The notes below the pieces were generated by a model that saw nothing but the letters and a program-made list of their open reading frames with translations, searched no databases and was not told the origin of the DNA. Both the position numbers and the translations under genes were made by a program. Shown here one piece after another: positions 50,742 through 63,147 of a DNA stretch of 64,000 nt. Numbering within the stretch: position 1 is the stretch's first letter; the number at the start of each line of letters is the position of its first letter. Origin of the DNA: Cricetomys ansorgei (taxonomy: Eukaryota > Chordata > Mammalia > Rodentia > Nesomyidae); the NCBI GenBank assembly GCA_026225945.1, contig JAMJFZ010000852.1, positions 1 to 64,000 on the forward strand, in the 5' to 3' direction.

Positions 50742-51689
50742 GTAAGTTGTCCAACTTACAAGCTTTGGTAAAGTAAATGTCATTTTCTAAGAGCAATGAA
50801 ATGCTTAGCATATGACCACAGAGTTAGAAATGATTAGGGCTTGGTGGTATCCATTGGCAAGGGTAGCTGTTATAGAACATGAGAAATTATATTTTATAAG
50901 AAACAAGAGCAGAAACAGGCCCCTTTCCCAAGGTAGCCAGTCCCTGGAGTCAGCTCCTTAAGTTGGTACTAATGTCAGTGGCTCCTATATTATAGCTCAC
51001 CATTTTCCACTCCAGCATTGGCAGGGTGGTCAAGTGCATCTTCTACATTTGTTCATTTCTATGGACAAATACTAATGCACTCACAAGTCAATTATCCTGG
51101 GGTATCCTGACATGTACCACACAAATGCTTTATAGAGTATTCTAGGATTGATGACCTATTTGGAAGGATTACTCTGTAAAAATCTCACCTGAAGATGCTT
51201 TAGTATCGATTCTAGGTTTATATGGGCATAACAGAAAGCGAAATTCAGAGTGACGTTTATCAATTAAATATGTCTAGATGTAATGGGTTTGTACCTAATT
51301 AACTCTTTCTGATTTATCTCTTTATCTTGGGTTATTTTTTCAGAATTCCACCATCTCCTGGTGCTGTTTTGTTAATAGTAATCCTCAAAGCACCATAGTA
51401 GCTAGGCATGCAACTCCTAATCCTTTGTCGCTTCCCTCTGTTTTCTTACTGGGATGGTGCATCTTGAGGATGGTCATTGCTTATGATGCTGAATAAAGAA
51501 CAGCTTACACATAGACAAGAGAGGCTTACTTAATGGGGTGTTCTAAGAGTCTTCATTGTTCTGTAATTAAGGGGTTAAAAAGTAGAAGAGGCTGGAGGTG
51601 ACTAGAAAACAAAGAGATAGCAGAAGACAGGGTAAAGAGGGGCATTATGACATAGGGAAAAGCTAGAAGAAAAGCATCAGTGGACTCAT

Positions 51690-53980
51690 GGGTAGACTAA
51701 AAGGTGCTGAAGAAAGGAACTGCTATGTGAATAGGGAGTCTTAGGAGATCTAGTAGCTGAGATCCAGGAATCAAAAGACTGGGAATCCTTGCGACAGTGA
51801 GGAACACTAGGAGACAAGAAAGTACTAGAAGGCCAAGGGATGGTAAGAGACAAAGATACACAATGAGACTGAGGAGTTTAAAGAAACTAGAGTACTGGGA
51901 GACCATGGAACACTAAGAGATACACTATATTAGAAAACTGGGGAACATGGGGATAAGGGAGCACTTGCAGATTACATAGTGCTATAACACTGAAAGGTAC
52001 TAGGAAATAGAACTAAGAGTCTGCTACAATGTGGTAGGATACTGGAGAATTCCAGAACAGATGGAACTGTTAAGAGAGTAGAACTCTAGAACACGAATGA
52101 GGGCTACGATACTTAAAACCTAGGGCACTAGCAAAGTGATAAATTCAAGGAGACAGGGGTGCAGGAGACACAGGAGCTTCATAACACTGAGGAGTGATAG
52201 GGAACTTGGGGGTAATAAGAGACTGGGAGTTCAAGGAGATAGAGGAGTACTTAGGAAAGAGAGCCCCAGGATGCAGGGAGTACTCAGATGGGGAGTGCTA
52301 AGAGACAGGGAGAAGTCAGCAAGGGAGTGCTAGGAGACAGAGAGGAGTCAGTCAGGGAGTGCTGGGAGACAGGGAGGAGTCAGACAGGGAGTGCTAGGAG
52401 AGAGGGAGGGGTCAGTCAGGGAGTGCTAGGAGAGAGGGAGGGGTCAGTCAGGGAGTGCTAGGACACAGGGAGGAGTCAGACAGGGAGTGCTAGAAGAGAG
52501 GGAGGTGTCAGTCAGGGAGTGCTGGGAGACAGGGAGGAGTCAGTCATGGAGTACTAGAAGAGAGGGAGGGGTCAGTCAGGGAATGCTGGGAGACAGGGAG
52601 GAGGCATTGAGGGGGCATTGCTAGCAGACTGGGGCTTGTAAGATGACTGCAGATTGCTAAGAGACTGTGAAACAGTAGGGTCCTAAAGAGCTCTAGTGAT
52701 GGAACACTGGGGGACAGACAAGAGTAAAAGAGAAGTCCTGAGGAGCCAGGGAAGGCAGGAAGCCTTGGATTCTAATGAACACCAGGTGGCTGGGAACAAC
52801 TTTGAAGCCATAAGGACTCCAAGCCAAGCAAAAATTAGACTGAAATGTAGCAGTGGATCTGAGCACAATTAAAGGCTGGGGTTCTAGGACAAAAGAAAAT
52901 ACTTGGAGACTGGGCATTTCGGGGAGTCTGCAAGGCAAAGAAAAGACTAGGAGAGTGTGAGACCTATGAGAGTGGAGACAGTCAAGAGCCTGGGGATTAG
53001 GCAAATACAAAATTTTGGGAGAACTAGGGAACACAGGAGTGCTACTAGACCAAAATTATTTGGAAAATGGGAAGCATCATTCCACTGGGGAGCATTTGTC
53101 AACTGAACAATGACAAGAGACTGCAGAGCACTAGGAGTCAAGGAAATCAAGGACCTCACAGGGGCAGGGGATGTGCCAGGCTTCAGGGTTGATCTAGGAG
53201 TCTGTGCGTCCTGGGAACCTAGGAAATACCTGGGAGGGAGCAATAGGTTGCAGATAAGAACTTGGAGAGTAGGGTGGTGAGCGAAAAGATGGGGGAGTGC
53301 TAACAGTCTACAATGCTTGCAGGCAAGGGAGAACTAGGAGATAGGCATCACTACCCTACAGCAAGGATTAGTAGATTGGAGAACTCTGGGACAGAGAGGA
53401 GCAGTTGAAGACTGCGCAGCACTGAGAGACTGGAGTGGTGAGAGACAGGGAGCTCTGAAAGATTAGGCAGTGCTAGGAGTATGGGAAGTACCAGGACACA
53501 GGCAGATCCTGGAGACTAGGAACTGAAGTATTAGGAGACTAGGCTGCACCACTAGGATACACACAGTTACTATGAAACTGGGCAGGACTAAGACTATTCC
53601 CTAGGAGTCACCTGTGTAAGAGAAGACTGGGGGTTGCTAAGGACACTAAGGAACTGGAAAGTATGAGAAGACTGGGTGATACTGGGAGACTGGGGATTCC
53701 CAGCATACAGGAAATTACTAGGAGGTTGAGTAGTGGCAGGATACTGAGCATCACTGGGAGACAGTCACTTACTGAGAGGAGTAAAAGCTCTAGAAGACTT
53801 GGAGGGAAGTGGTAAGAAGCAGGTGTTTCACAGGGGCAGGGGATCCCAGAAGACAGGAGGGTACTGAGGACCTGGGGGTACTACATGCTAGGGAAATGGA
53901 ACAATAGGAGTCATGGGAAAGCTGCATGATTAGGAAGCTGCAAGGGCTGCCTAAAAGGGATTGCTTGGAGGCAGAGCAAT
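51690..53980. repeat. Diverged purine-rich tandem-repeat block around the minisatellite
   Basis: Short words such as actaggagac, gggagactgggga, gagtgctagg and agtactagaag recur every few tens of bases over about 2.3 kb. The spacing is irregular outside the ordered array at 52285-52604. This looks like an old expanded minisatellite decayed at both sides. I cannot match it to a named family. Confidence 0.75.
52285..52604. repeat. 32-bp minisatellite, ten units without gaps
   Basis: Ten contiguous units of exactly 32 bp start at 52285, 52317, 52349, 52381, 52413, 52445, 52477, 52509, 52541 and 52573. Most read cagtcagggagtgct, then two variant tails: gggagacagggaggagt, or aggagagagggaggggt. The third and eighth units are identical. 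The sense strand is G-rich with repeated GGG runs. Confidence 0.97.
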
Positions 53981-54664
53981 TCTAGAAGGCAGGTGAGTCC
54001 TGAAGAGAAGCTTGTAGGGACAGAGGATTCCCAGTGTTCTCTGGTGAGCCGTGCACTAATCTATCCAATGAAAGGATTCCAGGAAAATGAATAGCAAGTG
54101 TGGGACCCTTGACCTGCCCCATGTTCTTTGCTCTTAATGATGACAACAGTACAGAGTGAAAATGTGCGTTTAGAGTGAACACATTTAAGAACTGAAGGCA
54201 TGCTTTACACATGGACCATTCCCTTAAATAATATTGTTTTATAGACATCCTTCATAGGTCACCCACAAGCCCCATGCTGTTTAAACAGGATTTGTCCCAT
54301 GTTGAGCTTACAATGTTCATTTCCTAATTATCACTTTGTAAAGACACTGTTCACAAGAGAAGTGTATATAAATTATATATTCTCTTAACTTTTGTTATGA
54401 GATTCTTGTGTTACACAATCTGTAATCAAAGATTTACATTGAAGTTTAACCCTCTCATATGCTAACTTCTTGGTAAGACTAGACTAGGAAAGGTTGATTG
54501 CTTTCCAGTACACATTTAACTCTCCAACCTCAGCTAGAAGTTAAAGTAAATACAAGTTGTCATGTTTGGGATTTTTTGTTGTTTTGTTTTGAATGTGTAA
54601 AGCATGCTTGCTTGTCTGGATGTGTGGTGTATTTCAAGCTATGTGTATTTTTTCCCTGTAAAAG

Positions 54665-54785
54665 CCAGCAGAAGCTGCAGAGAAAATCCCTGAGAAGAAG
54701 CAACGCCTGGAGGACAGCACTACTGCCTGCTTGCTTCCTCCTTGCATTTCACCACCCCACCCCACAAGCCTCCCAACACTAGAGA
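54665..54785 (+). CDS. Aff2: Aff2 coding exon with a second apparent 1-base deletion (window exon 4), 121 nt
   Basis: The exon follows a T-rich acceptor ending taaaag (54659-54664) and precedes donor gtaagt (54786). It continues the basic end of the large exon with [20 protein letters not shown], then CLLPPCISP. After the serine codon at 54749 the plausible protein ([10 protein letters not shown]) continues in another frame; the literal frame reads [10 protein letters not shown]. The next exon needs this one to end two bases into a codon, but 121 nt ends one base in. One base is therefore missing within the run at about 54752-54763 (ccaccccacccc). Read literally, the shifted frame meets TGA at 58821-58823. 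The segment is a low-complexity basic/proline linker with no known catalytic function. Confidence 0.9.
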
Positions 54786-57700
54786 GTAAGTTTTCCCTGT
54801 TTCAGTGTCATGGCCCTTGTATGAGTGTTTTGACTTAAAAAATCATTTTTGAACATATTAGGGTGTTCCTGTCCCATTATAATGTCAGGCTAGAATCAAG
54901 AGTGACTTAATCCAGACCCGATAGCTGTCTCTGGCTAGTGGTCTAATATGATGAATAAGGAACCGAATATGGACTATCATGTCTGGGGTGATTATAAGCT
55001 TTTAAGAACCATTTCTTTATTACAACCCAGAAAGATCATCAAAATTAACCACAGGGAACATTTGTACCAAGCAACAATTAAAAAGTGAATTAAAAAGAGG
55101 AAATGTAAGAAAACATATATCATCTTAATCAGATCAATCTGTTTTTGGCCAAGGTTCAGTTCCGATGGTGACTAGACAATTCCCTTGATCTTGATAGGAT
55201 GCTGTTTTTAATGCCATTCCCTAATGTTAATACAAAGCTGGAAAATGAGCACTTGCATCCTGAGTCCACAGAGGCCAAAAGGATGACTTGTTTGTGATAT
55301 TGTGCTCACCCTATGGAGGGCAGTTCTGTGTTGAGAAAAGCCTGATGGGTACGTTGATTCTAAGCAACTTGCCTCTTGTCTTCCCTCTTTCTTTGTGGCA
55401 AGTTTCCAAGATATAGCAGGAGGACTCTTTGTCCTTTCCTCAGTCAAAGAACAACATCCTTCTATGGAGAAGTCTAACCCTCTGTTTCTAGCAAGCACTG
55501 TGACCGAGTTCTTTCTGTTTTATAAATATCACTTAACTAACAATCATGTCAGCTACTCGAGACATTCTGTCTGTGTAATTATTGCAATAAATTCATTCAA
55601 CATTGGAGATTACTCTCATCAAAGCCCAGTTTTGGAGTCTATTAGCAGCCCAAAGCAGAGAGGCAATCTGGACAACTGCTGCTAACAATTGATTTCACAG
55701 ATTACCATTTAACATCAGTGATACAGCATCAATCTGCCACAGATCAGATGTTGGAAAGAAGTTGTCAGCTTACATGTGTCTGTCTTCTTGTTTCAAAATG
55801 AAAGGTAGAAACAGACTCTTTATAGTTAGGCCCGCTCTGTATAATAACATGTGATCCCTAAGATACAGGCCCCTCACTCTGAAAATCAGTTACTCTTTGT
55901 GACATGTGTATTACTCTCTGGTAGAGTCTGTCTCTACAACATCCATTAACATAGTTCTCAGAAAAGGAAACTCAGTTAAAGTGACCTGATGCCTTTTTCC
56001 TCAGGGTAGACCAGGTATATGAGGAAGCATGGATTTTGATGGTCAAGGGCACAGGCTTGGCCCACTTCACACCACCTGCTGGTAAAAGGTAGAGATCAGG
56101 GCAGTAGAGAATTTCTACACCTTCGATATCTTAGTAAAGTGAGCACCCTTACAAAGCAACCCAATGTGTTGTTACTCTATTTCATGGAAGTCACTATAAT
56201 GAGTAAAGTAACTCTCCATTGAGAAAATGACACTTTTAGTATATAGGCTTTGTATGTACTCTGTTCTTACAGTAAATGGAAATTATCATTCAAATAGGGC
56301 CTTCAAAACGTTCTTATGTTTGTCAACAGCATCAAGTCCTTGGAATTGAGGAAAAATGAGATAGATTGATGTCTTAAGGGTCTTCTTTTGGGAACCCTCT
56401 TGCAAATTTTTATCTGTTCCTTTGTTCTTTGCCCCTTCACTCTAAATCCTTAGAAACTCCTAACAGAAAATGTTCATTTTTATAAATGAATCTGCTAATC
56501 CCAGCTAAGATACTATATCTGATAATGACAATTTGAGTGACCACATCATCCAAAAGAAAGCTCTTTTGAGTCCCTCACCACATTTAGAACTTGACAAAGC
56601 TATGGAAATTTTCTTTCTTCCTGATCTACTATCCTTTTCTATGCTATTTAAATGACATGAATATGAAAAAAAAATCTTCTTGTGGTTGAAAACTATCATA
56701 GTGAGTTTCCTTAGAAAAAGTCTCCTGGATGTCTTTTGTCAATGAAATTATTAAATATCCAACAGTACCATCTTGCTAATGAGTAAATGAAAGAGAGACT
56801 AAGAAACTGGTACATACTGCACAGAATGGATTATTTCTCTATTTATCAGGTCAGTATGAGAAGGGAAAGTGCTAAGATCAATTTAAGATCAATTACTTCT
56901 CAGAAACAGCTCTTTACCTTGCACTCCCCACTACCTTCTCAGCCAGCTCAAGTGGGTGGGTGGGAGTTAAAAATAATGAATCATTTCCTGTAGAGGTCAC
57001 AGCAATGTTCTATTTGTATGTCTATGTGTATGCATACATGCACGCATGCATACACACATACATACATATATACATATCCCCAAAGGTAAGGTACCTCTGT
57101 AATTATTATAGTTGATGTGTTCTATAATTGGTAGGACTTTTTCATGTACAAAAATCTCAGTCCACAACTAGAGGGGTTACTGAATGGTCAAGAGCACTTG
57201 CTACTCTTGGAGAGGACCTGGATTTGGTTCCTAGCACCCACATGGTGGCTCACAACCTCCTATAACTCTAGTTCCAGAGAATCCAACACCCTCTCTGACC
57301 TCCACAGGCACCAGCACACACATACATGCAGGAAAAACACTGATATACATAAAAGAAATCTAAAACAAAAATATTGATCCATAGGTTTACTATCATTTTA
57401 TCTGGCATCACAACTATGTTAAAATGGTTCACATTTCAAAGAATTTAAAAAATTATTTGAAAGTATTTTATATTAATTTTAGTCATGTAAGATAACAGCA
57501 GAAGCATTCTTACTTTTTAGAAGGTTCACTACACAGCAATAAAATATAGCCGCATTTATGAGACAAAAGATGAGGAAGAAGGCATATATTATTATAGTAG
57601 CCAAATCTGCATGGTATAGTAAAAGAGAACAAGAAGCTGGCACTGATTTCTGTTTCAGGAAATCAGACCACCTGAATGCTTGTTCATCTTTGATTTGTTT

Positions 57701-58680
57701 CTCTGAGATATAGAAAATCTATCTAGATGCTGACTGAATTGACCAAGAGGAAAACATAAATTCTTGTTGACTTAATTTGCTATTGAAAATTATAGTCAAT
57801 AATCATGAAAAGTAAATGGCTGCACAGTGCAATATTAGTTGTCTAAGAAAAGATTAAAATTCAAGTAATCTTCATTGATTAGTCCAAGACAGTAACTAAA
57901 ATGAAAATCCATGACCCAATTACCATGTAAATCAGTTAGCATAAGATTTTAGTTGTTCTGTTTTATTTGAAGTCTCAGTCTGTTTGATGGTGCCCATTTA
58001 ATGGGCAGATAAATCACATTAAAAGCATGGGGGTACTTTTAGCATTGCAGATGTCTCTTGTCGATATCACCAAATATTTTAAGTGGAGTTTTTTTAAGTG
58101 TATTACATCAGTACTTCAATACAACAATTTAAGGTGAGTGGATGTTTATACCTTGACATTGACATAACAGCATTTTTACAGTCAATTTATAATATTTTAC
58201 ATGACTCTTTAATGTGTAGTTTATTTCCTAGGGTATAAGCATGATATTTCTCTTAAAATATGAATGTATTGTTTATTGTACCATTTATCACTGGATTCTT
58301 TGGCTAAATCTTAGTACAGCGTATCCTGAAAAATGAAGGGATTGAAGTTCCATTGTCTATAAAATTGTATTGTCTATATAAAAATCTAATTGACAATAAT
58401 CTTGATAGGTTTCAGATATCTCACTGCAGCACTCTCATTAGATATCTACATTGGTCATGGGGTTCTTCTTCTAAGACATAATGAGTCTTGGATATGTTTG
58501 CTTGTATATAACTTCATATATATGTAGCAAGATTCTGTCCAGTTTATATATTCTTTTTCACATAATGCAAAGAATCATCTAGTTACATATCACTTTAGCT
58601 GAAAAGAGCAGCACAGTGATGAAAATTCTAAATGAAGCCAAATGAGACTGTATGACAGCCTACACTTCTTGTTTTCACAG
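54786..58680 (+). other. Aff2 intron (window intron 4), 3895 bp
   Basis: It runs from gtaagt to ttcacag. It contains a CATA-type simple repeat (57025-57077) and a B2-type SINE (57155-57370). No gene is seen; the open frames at 55208-55685 overlap on both strands and have no domains. Confidence 0.85.
57155..57370 (+). repeat. B2/B3-type SINE, sense
   Basis: tagaggggttactgaatggt, caagagcacttgctactctt, ttcctagcacccacatggtg and ggctcacaacctcctataac give the B2/B3 order, ending in a CA-rich then A-rich tail. Confidence 0.93.
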
Positions 58681-58900
58681 AAATTCATCCAGGAGAGCAA
58701 ATAGGAAAAAAGAAGAAAGGCTTTTCCCTCCTCCACTTTCCCCACTGCCAGAGGACCCTCCACGTCGCAGAAATGTCAGTGGCAACAATGGGCTCTTCAG
58801 TCAAGACAAAAGTATCTCCATGACTGGACAAATCACTTCTACCAAACCTAAGAGAAGTGAAGGCAAATTCTGTGCTACTTTCAAAGGGATATCCATAAAT
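58681..58900 (+). CDS. Aff2: Aff2 coding exon, basic/proline-rich linker (window exon 5), 220 nt
   Basis: Acceptor ttttcacag (58672-58680) and donor gtaagt (58901) are both strong. The first base completes a Glu codon from the previous exon, and the exon then reads [19 protein letters not shown], a proline-rich segment, a run of arginines before NVSGNNG, a Lys/Ser/Thr stretch, and [13 protein letters not shown], closing in phase 0. The protein is close to recalled human AFF2. The basic clusters (RRANRKK, PPRRR) fit the nuclear role of the family. No frame problem is visible inside this exon. Confidence 0.92.
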
Positions 58901-61900
58901 GTAAGTGTTTTAGAAGAAGCACTGTGTGGAGTAAAAATAACTTAATGCAGCTCATCTAGCATGACGTTAACTAGGACAATGTTACAAGGGAGGAGTGGGC
59001 ACAGAAAATCCAAGTGTGTCTTTGTATGCAAATACCCAAACTCTCTATTATTTCAAAGGCCCTGTGTATCCTTTGGTTCAATCTCTTCATATCCCAAGGG
59101 TAGAAAAGATTGCCACAAAACTAAACACAGAAACTGCCATGTGGTAGGCACTGATCTTCTAGTGGATGAAAGAAGTAGTTGGAATCAGGGTTGCCCAAGG
59201 TCACTAAACAAGAATAGGAATCCCAAGTTGCTTCTTTCTTCCACTCAGATTTGCAAATGTGAATTGTTAGGAAAACTGGTTAAGCAGGACTGACTTTCAA
59301 TCGTGAATCTATGTCTAAAAAGTACAATAATGTTTCTAAGCTAAATGACTACAGTCCTTTGGGACTGCATTTCTGCATTGCATACATTTGTCTACATTAT
59401 GATTAGCATACAATACAGTATGGTATAATTTCAATATCCAAACACAATGTTGCTTTACTTTTCAGGTATAGAAATATGAGCTATTGAAACCATGAACCAC
59501 AGCCTCATTAGAGAATGTTAATTATCAATATATATCTACCCTTGAATGTAGATACATACATACATACATATAAATGTACATTACATACATATATGCATAT
59601 ATCAATAAATGCAGACATATCACCTGCATATATCCATTCTTCTTTAAATATTAAAAAAATGAGTGGAAATGAGTAACTTCTCAGATGTCTCATAGCAACT
59701 TTTGTGGACCTGAGCTTTGTTTTGTCCATTTAACAACTCATGAAAGTCAAGGAAGGCTCTTAGCTTTGAAGACCCCAATATATAAGCCTCTATTATCCAA
59801 GATATCTAAGATATGATAACATGCTCATCTAGGTAAATATCATTATACTAGTGTAAAGTTGACATTTTCCATATTTGCCAACATACACACACACACACAC
59901 AGACACCACATATATGGTAAAAAAAATCATCAAATTACACACCACTTCAGCTGTAAAGAATCTATAATATTGATAATTAAACTATCTATTCTAATCATTA
60001 ATTACACTGCCCATCGTATGTCTCATGTGGAATATACTTAATATCATAAACTCTTATTCTCTATTCTACCACAAAGTCTTGGAGGGCATGTAACATATAA
60101 AAGGAATTATCTTTTTGTATTGCCTAGTATATTGTCACAAACTATTAGGTATTGTAAATAAAAATGCCTTGTATTGTATTACAAATAAGAAAATATTATA
60201 AATAATATAAATTTTATTATGACAAAGATAATGCTTCAAGAAGCTACCATAAGGTACAACAGAGATTACAAATTACTAGGGAAATGTTATAAATGTCAGT
60301 TTATTTTCTCCTGGAAATTCATCATTCCTTCATGTTGTATGACATGTCTCTGAGTTTGTAAAATGATTGGATTTTTAGGCAGATTTCATGTTTATATCCT
60401 TTTCATGTTCATGACTGTAATCTTTTCCAATTAGATGTTTCAGTACTAATATCGATGCCATATGTGTGGTATTTGTGGTGTTTCAAGGTTAATGTCATAT
60501 ATAATCGTCATAGAAATAGTTGACACTATGTAATTCTGCTCTCTGATCTGGGTCAATCTGACTCTAACAGTGTGGATATAGAGCTTGTATAGGAGTAGCT
60601 TACAGCTGTACATGTCTAGTCGACATACAATCTATGATTATCTTTAAAATATTTTGCTGTATACATCATAAAAATTTGTGCATATATACCATTTCTGTAC
60701 ATTTGTCTCAATGTAGCCTAGTAGTAAGAATTATCTGATAGCCATGAAGGTCAAGGATCAAGTGGAAACGATCAATTTTCATGGATTTAAGGAATACCAT
60801 ACTTAGCTTTTCTTTAAATGGAACTCTTTTACTAAGGCAAGCATGCATGTCTATGTGCCTGGACACACTCAGCAAATTCTAAGTGTACTGGGTTGAAGGG
60901 GAAAAGTTATAAACTAGAAAAGGCTTCTAATCTGAGGTGACTGACGGACTTCTGCTAAAAGGATACTATAAAATGGCTGGTGATATTGATATTAAAAAAA
61001 GAAGCAGGCCTGTGAGTGGCAAGAGGGCCACGAGAGTACATCTGGCTACAGGCACAAGGCAGTTTTGCTGGTGGAGGAGACATTTGTCCCTATCCTGGCT
61101 ATTGAAATACCCCTAACTTGGAGAGAACCACAGGAACTGTAGAACTGGCAAATTCAACTGCATGCTCCTAATGATGATAGGTAACACTATCCTGCTTTTA
61201 AATAAAAAGAATTAGGTTTCATACCAGTTTTCTAAGAGAAATTTGGGCCATCTTGGTGGATCTATTCAGAAGTAGTTACTGCAGATTCAGAGCTTCAAAG
61301 GATAAGACTGATGTTTCCACTGTGGAGTCATCTGTTCAATGCTAAATCTGGGTCAATACATACAAGTTTGACATATCTAATCAAGAAAGATGTTTACTGA
61401 GGGAGAAACCTTGTAGCGTATAATCCTAGTTGGACACCAACTACTAAGGGCATAAGGAGTAAATGGCACTATGGAAAGTGTTATCGGAGATAGAAAAGCT
61501 GATGCCAGGTAGAGAAAGGCAATCTGTCACATGAACATGGCAGATGTTCTTGTGACAAGGCATGAGCACATACATACCATTCTCAACAGATACTTTCTCC
61601 TGGATTCCACGCTTTGTACAGCAATGCCAGTTCAAAGCAGAGCCCTCACTAGTCTCTTATTCACTTGGTGTTTGACCTGGTGCAAGTCAAGTGTTACTCT
61701 CAAGAGTTCAAAACACCATGGCATTCACTTTGCCACACAGCAGTCAGGGGCCTCATGAGGAAAACAGGCTGTGTCAACCTCCAGTCAGCCCGGACACTGA
61801 TGTGGGAGAACAGTGCCAGATCTTTTGATACATTTTCCTCTCTCCCTCCCTCCTTCCCTCTCTCCCTCACTTCACTTCTGTCTCTCCATCTTCTCCTTTC

Positions 61901-62227
61901 TCTCCCTTTATATTATTCACCCCTACCTTTAACATTTTCTTCTAGATTTAAACCCCTGCCACTCAGGTCTTAATATGATTACAGAGCTATGTAATCACAG
62001 CACCCAGGTAGCTTACTGTTCAGTGTCCTAAGAGAATAAAAGCTGGCGATCCACAAATTTCATAAAATATACTAGGATCACATATCCATGCGCAAGCTGT
62101 ATGTACTGTTTTCTTTTTCTTGCTGCGTTCTCTACTGTGCTTGACATTAAAAGCATCTGTGAAGAGATGACAAGATGCTTTAAGAAAGTCAGAGCTCATG
62201 GAAGCTATCTGTCCTCCCTTTTTCCAG
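58901..62227 (+). other. Aff2 intron (window intron 5), 3327 bp
   Basis: It runs from gtaagt to ttccag. A possible antisense MIR (59100-59240), TACA repeats (59552-59570), a CA run (59885-59901) and a CT-rich tract (61837-61908) are present. No gene is seen. Confidence 0.85.
61837..61908. repeat. Pyrimidine (CT/CCCT)-rich tract
   Basis: A stretch of cctccctccttccctctctc type sequence, almost free of purines, about 320 bp upstream of the exon at 62228. Confidence 0.9.
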
Positions 62228-62523
62228 GAGGGAGATGCTTCAAAGAAGGCTGTGTCTACCACCATGACCGTCACCAATACAGCGATGAGCACTGCCACTG
62301 TCAGTGCTGCCTCCATTGTCACTGCCACTGTCACAGCTACGGCTACCACCACAGCCACGGCCACCACCACAACCACCACCACTACTATTTCTACCATCAC
62401 CTCTACAATCACTACTGGCCTTATGGATAGCAGCCACCTGGAGATGACATCCTGGGCAGCCCTTCCCCTCCTGTCCAGCAGCAGCACCAATGTCCGAAGA
62501 CCCAAACTCACTTTTGATGACTC
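62228..62523 (+). CDS. Aff2: Aff2 coding exon with Thr/Ala/Val-rich tract (window exon 6), 296 nt
   Basis: The acceptor is ctttttccag (62218-62227) and the donor gtatgt (62524), a non-consensus but usable GT site. The exon enters in phase 0 as [12 protein letters not shown], runs through about 45 codons made almost only of Thr, Ala, Val, Ser and Ile (roughly 62255-62407), and then gives [18 protein letters not shown] and [10 protein letters not shown]. The last block is conserved across AFF proteins and leads into the C-terminal homology domain. The exon ends two bases into a Ser codon completed at 63084. The ACC/GCC-type codon repetition makes this stretch prone to in-frame length change, and its antisense happens to be open. 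Confidence 0.93.
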
Positions 62524-63083
62524 GTATGTTGTCCCCAGATTATTTCAGACCCTGTTTAGAGGTGGTGACTGGGGGTGAAGGTGGTATGGATGCTCTAGGG
62601 CCATGCATGTGTCACCTTACATTAGAAGTTTACATCAGTTTCTATCACGTTAAAGGAACACCCCTCCCACACCCATATCTCCATCACCAGTAAGAAATGT
62701 CTTTAGCCCGCATTAACCCTGGATCTTTATTAGTGTTTCCCAAGGGAGATTCTTTCCTCTAGGCTATTTTTGTTCATTCTTATTCATGACTGCAGTTATA
62801 TAGAGACATCTATAGCTAGGTTTTTGGTGACCTGCTTAGGCAACTGTAAAGACTGGGGTTAGAGGATATAGGTTTCTGTCCTAATAGGCCATCCTGCACT
62901 TCAAAGTCTAGCTATAGTGTCATTTCAAGGTTGGTATCAGTATAATATATGAATGACAATATTAAGGTGCCTTTTTCAAGATACCATTTAGGAATAAATT
63001 AATCGACAAAAAACCTTTGTACTGTTCAATTTCTTGATGAAAAGATGAACCATTGTTTTGTAAAAGAGTTTATTTTGTTTTAG
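62524..63083 (+). other. Aff2 intron (window intron 6), 560 bp
   Basis: The shortest intron here. It starts with gtatgt rather than gtaagt and ends tgttttag. Nothing else is seen. Confidence 0.85.
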
Positions 63084-63147
63084 TGTCCACAATGCTGATT
63101 TTTACATGCAAGAAGCTAAGAAGCTGAAACACAAAGCCGATGCACTG
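63084..63147 (+). CDS. Aff2: Aff2 coding exon, start of C-terminal homology domain (window exon 7), 64 nt
   Basis: The acceptor is tttgttttag (63074-63083) and the donor gtaagt (63148). The exon reads [21 protein letters not shown] after completing a Ser codon and closes in phase 0. This is the first helical part of the AFF C-terminal homology domain, known in AFF4 as a mostly helical dimerisation and nucleic-acid-binding module. Human AFF2 has Tyr where Phe is seen here, as far as I recall. The rest of the domain and the stop codon lie beyond the window. Confidence 0.92.

Larger units (their letters stand above)
50742..54664 (+). other. Aff2 intron (window intron 3), 3923 bp
   Basis: It runs from gtaagt to taaaag. 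Its central part (about 51690-53980) is purine-rich and repetitive on the transcribed-sense strand; the ends are ordinary AT-rich intron. No gene is seen. Antisense open frames at 52693-53243 come from the repeat. Confidence 0.85.

Noticed and set aside
52285..52604. Regular 32-bp direct repeats as a possible CRISPR array
   Set aside because: Units are contiguous with no unique spacers, sit in a rodent intron, and have no cas genes nearby. It is a minisatellite.
52693..53243. Two long antisense open frames
   Set aside because: They arise from the purine-rich repeat block, whose complement has few stop codons.
62020..62511. 163-codon antisense open frame, Val-rich
   Set aside because: It is the shadow of the Thr/Ala/Val-rich Aff2 exon on the opposite strand.
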